64,000 nucleotides of DNA from Coriolopsis trogii (lineage: Eukaryota > Basidiomycota > Agaricomycetes > Polyporales > Polyporaceae). The notes under the pieces were generated by a model. It was given only the letters and a program-made list of their open reading frames with translations. It searched no databases and was not told where the DNA came from. Shown piece by piece: positions 61,519 to 64,000 of the stretch. The DNA lies in the NCBI GenBank assembly GCA_020543525.1, contig JAHYIO010000008.1:620001-684000 (forward strand). Direction: 5' to 3'. Every line of letters begins with the position of its first letter. Positions within the stretch are counted from its first letter, which is position 1. The position numbers were made by a program, and so were the translations under genes.

Positions 61519-63545
61519 CTACGTCGACGCCGCGACGTAAGCGTTGAAGTTGTACGTCTTTGGCCTAGCTTCCACCCGGAAGCCTTCGCGTTCCGGTATA
61601 CATTCGGCAACGACCTTCCCCTGGCGTTTCATGGTAGCCCTCATACTGTGTCCAGCTGTGATCGGGTGCGATAGCTTCGACACGCCCTTGCCGACGACCC
61701 AGGTCTGTACAGGCGACTCCTGGCCGACAGAGAGGTGGACCTCGGCTGACTCCACGGCAAGGACGACGACCCTAAACTTGTCATCTGTCTATGATAGCGG
61801 AACGAGGTGTGTGGTCAGTTGATCAATTCCCGTATCTGGTTTCGATGGATGGGAGGAAGGGAGGTTCGGTGCGTACCAGCTGCCAGTGCTTCGGGCGCGG
61901 AACAGTGTCTTGTGAGGCTTCTGCACCCTTAAGATGTGGTCTTGCCCACATGAAGATCCGGTCGCGCTCGATAGGGGGATATACGCCGTGCTTGAAGGCG
62001 AGTGCGAAGTGGCGGTTCAGTTCGAGCCAGGGCTCGTGGGAGAACCCATCGACCCACGCCTGAGAGTTGGGTTGGGCGCCCTTGATCGGTCCTATGTAGT
62101 GAGACTCGCCATAGTCTGAGAGCATGAGCATCGGCACTCGTGTCAGGGAGGGATATGCGATTGCGGACGTGGTGGGTAGGAACGAGCATGGGCGGCGCAC
62201 CATTCCAGGATAGGACTTGCACGATGTCGACGTGGTCGCGCATGACGATCAGCTGTTCCCATCGACGGACGAAGAGCCAGTCGTCACATCGATAGATCCA
62301 CTGTGCACGCAGGTGATCAGGTCAGTACGCATCACGCCGTAGGATCATAGAGACGCATACGTTCTTGTTCCATGAGTCAACGCCGTAATGCTGGAAGAGG
62401 GCAGCACAACGATGGTCAATCGCTACAATGGATGGGCACGAATAAGCGTACCGTGAAGAACCAGGGCGAGACAGCCGCCATGAAAGTGCGCCCGCCAAGG
62501 TGATGAATGTGGTGGCGGTCCGTGTCAAGTCTCGCGAATTCTACGTCGGCTCTTGGAGAATGTACATTCAAATGAATGGGCCAGCTCCCATTCCACTACA
62601 GGGCGACGGCGTGTTCAGTGAAATTTCAATGTGCGGCCTTCCATTCTGGCTCACATTAAAGTACCCGTCCATGACGGGTAACTCTGAGTATCGTTCGGGA
62701 TTGATGAAGAACGATGGGATGAGGTGGATCTATGAATATTCGCATTCTCACCTCATGCCCCACTATCGGGAATGTCTCAGGTGCTCATTCTCTCACCTCG
62801 GCGACATCTTGCAGGATATTTTTAACGTACGCCCACGCATCCTGCAAGGTTGCTTGTCCAAATAGTTTATCTTGTCCGGCGAACGTCGAAACGAGGACCT
62901 TATTGCGGTACAATAGCTGATACGGATGGCGCGCATACGCAGCCACATAGTCGCGCAGCAGGAAAGCATCCTCCGCTTTGTCACCTGGCAAAACGCTGAC
63001 GTCCGTCAGTGTCATATGGGAGGTAAATATATGCTATGACTGCGTGCAGCAGTTACCTCATGTCGAAACTGAAAAATAGCTTGAAAGTTTCCACCACCTC
63101 AAGAGCCGCAGCGTAACACCTGGCGACCGATTCTCGCTGCCATTCTTCGGGCCCGATGTTCAGGGCGAATGCATCGCTATACAAAGGGAAAGGTGAGGTC
63201 AGCCTTTTGAATGTGATCGCGCCAAAAAGCCCTCTCTTCAAGGACGAGTCTCGGAGTGTACTCACATTCCGTGAGAAGCGGCTAACTTGATATCTTCTTT
63301 CCAGTCGTCAACGGTATAAGGCTACACGAAAGGCCCAAGGCTACAATCGTCAGCGAGTTCTGACGGGTCTCGTTGACTGGTGACGCACGTATGTGTTTCC
63401 GACCATGAAGCTGCGCAGCCAATCGTTGGAACGTTCAATTTGTATCTCCTCTCAGTGTGGAAAACCAACTACTCAACTGGGCGACGACCAGCTTCTCAAG
63501 TCTCGAGTCAACTACGCCTCCTCGGTGTCCAGCAAAGCCTTCCAT
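61519..63545 (-). CDS. GH71 alpha-1,3-glucanase (mutanase), apparently without signal peptide
   Basis: Predicted to cleave alpha-1,3-glucan, a fungal cell-wall polymer. Eleven exons: 63545-63478, 63410-63389, 63321-63266, 63176-63057, 62995-62797, 62729-62655, 62595-62452, 62390-62361, 62300-62201, 62115-61877, 61788-61519 (440 aa). GH71 hallmarks in order: VVAHFMVGNTYPYTVDDWKE, DAFALNIGPEEWQ, FKLFFSFDMS, HPYQLLYRNKVLVSTFAGQD, IHLIPSFFINPERYSELPVM, DGYFNWNGSWPIHL, TFMAAVSPWFFTHYGVDSWN, WLFVRRWEQL, VLSWNDYGESHYIGPIKGAQ, RDRIFMWARPH and TYNFNAYVAAS at the end. Start at MEGFAGHRGG lacks a signal peptide, which some GH71 members share; a start at 63587 or an exon further upstream is possible. Confidence 0.88.
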
Positions 63546-64000
63546 GAGCTGGGAAGGTCCTCTCCTGTAGTGAGACTGCGGTGACATAGTGAGATCAAGA
63601 GAGGAAGGGATTGCGCGGATATAACCGTGGGAAAAGCCATTGCCGAGGCACAGGTTCAGACCGTTCAGTACTACTAGCGGGGCAGCACTCTTTTCAATTC
63701 GGTCACCATGATATAGATCACCAACCCTGAACGTAAACGCTACAGGACCGGATGGAATTCGAGCCTGGGGTAAGGGGCAGTGGTGAATGTATATAACTTG
63801 GACCAATATGGGCGCAGGGTACAGCACCCACCTCAGCTGTTGTCGCATCGCATGCCTTTGTGCAAAGTGTCAACTCGTCGCGTCATGGCGCGCTATTCCT
63901 ATTATCATCTGTCAGCTGCCCCCGCTGCGCCCATGCGATAATACATCTAGCATGCGACGGGCATGCTCTCACTGCCAGTGACCCACCGTAAGGAGCGCAT
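63546..64000. other. Window edge, unresolved open frame
   Basis: The minus-strand frame of GH71 exon 1 stays open upstream to 63848 and encodes a protein-like stretch (SGPVAFTFRVGD, PLVVLNGLNLCLGNG). I do not recognise it as part of GH71. It may be an upstream exon or the end of another gene cut by the window. Confidence 0.35.

Overview
The window is genomic DNA from a white-rot basidiomycete. It looks like a polypore (Polyporales, for example near Trametes, Dichomitus or Ganoderma); this is an inference from gene content and intron style, not from a database match. Genes are dense and GC-rich, with many short (about 50-70 nt) GT-AG introns. All gene models below were assembled by hand from splice sites, reading frame and family knowledge.

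Left part (1-8 kb): two near-identical class II heme peroxidase genes in tandem, each with signal peptide, KR-ended propeptide, all three Mn(II)-binding acids and the surface Trp, so both are predicted versatile peroxidases. Their promoters are duplicated too. A SIRT5-like sirtuin on the opposite strand and about 2.7 kb of gene-free sequence lie between them. A third peroxidase of identical exon architecture lies inverted at 36.7-38.1 kb.

8-22 kb: a two-exon F-box/LRR-like gene, then a tandem pair of uncharacterised multi-pass membrane proteins with nearly copied promoters and a C-terminal repeat, then a tandem pair of F-box genes. A relic of a third membrane-protein copy lies between the two F-box genes.

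22-28 kb: a disordered conserved fungal protein, a small conserved fungal protein and long gene-free stretches.

28-41 kb: three F-box loci on the minus strand (two intact, one broken by a frameshift and a stop codon), the third peroxidase, and two decayed fragments of another F-box family.

41-50 kb: two paralogous single-pass membrane proteins with a beta-rich extracellular-type domain, a small two-TM protein, a tRNA-Arg(ACG) with an intron, a secreted GH28 pectinase and the splicing/decay factor LSM4, whose first coding exon is only the start codon.

50-64 kb: a tandem pair of six-exon F-box/LRR genes, then a housekeeping block: DPH5 (diphthamide synthesis), an ERV2-type sulfhydryl oxidase, cytosolic asparaginyl-tRNA synthetase, and a GH71 alpha-1,3-glucanase.

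Taken together the window joins lignin-attack enzymes, a pectinase, fungal-wall glucanase and housekeeping genes with an unusually large set of F-box loci (about ten including relics), showing repeated local duplication and decay.
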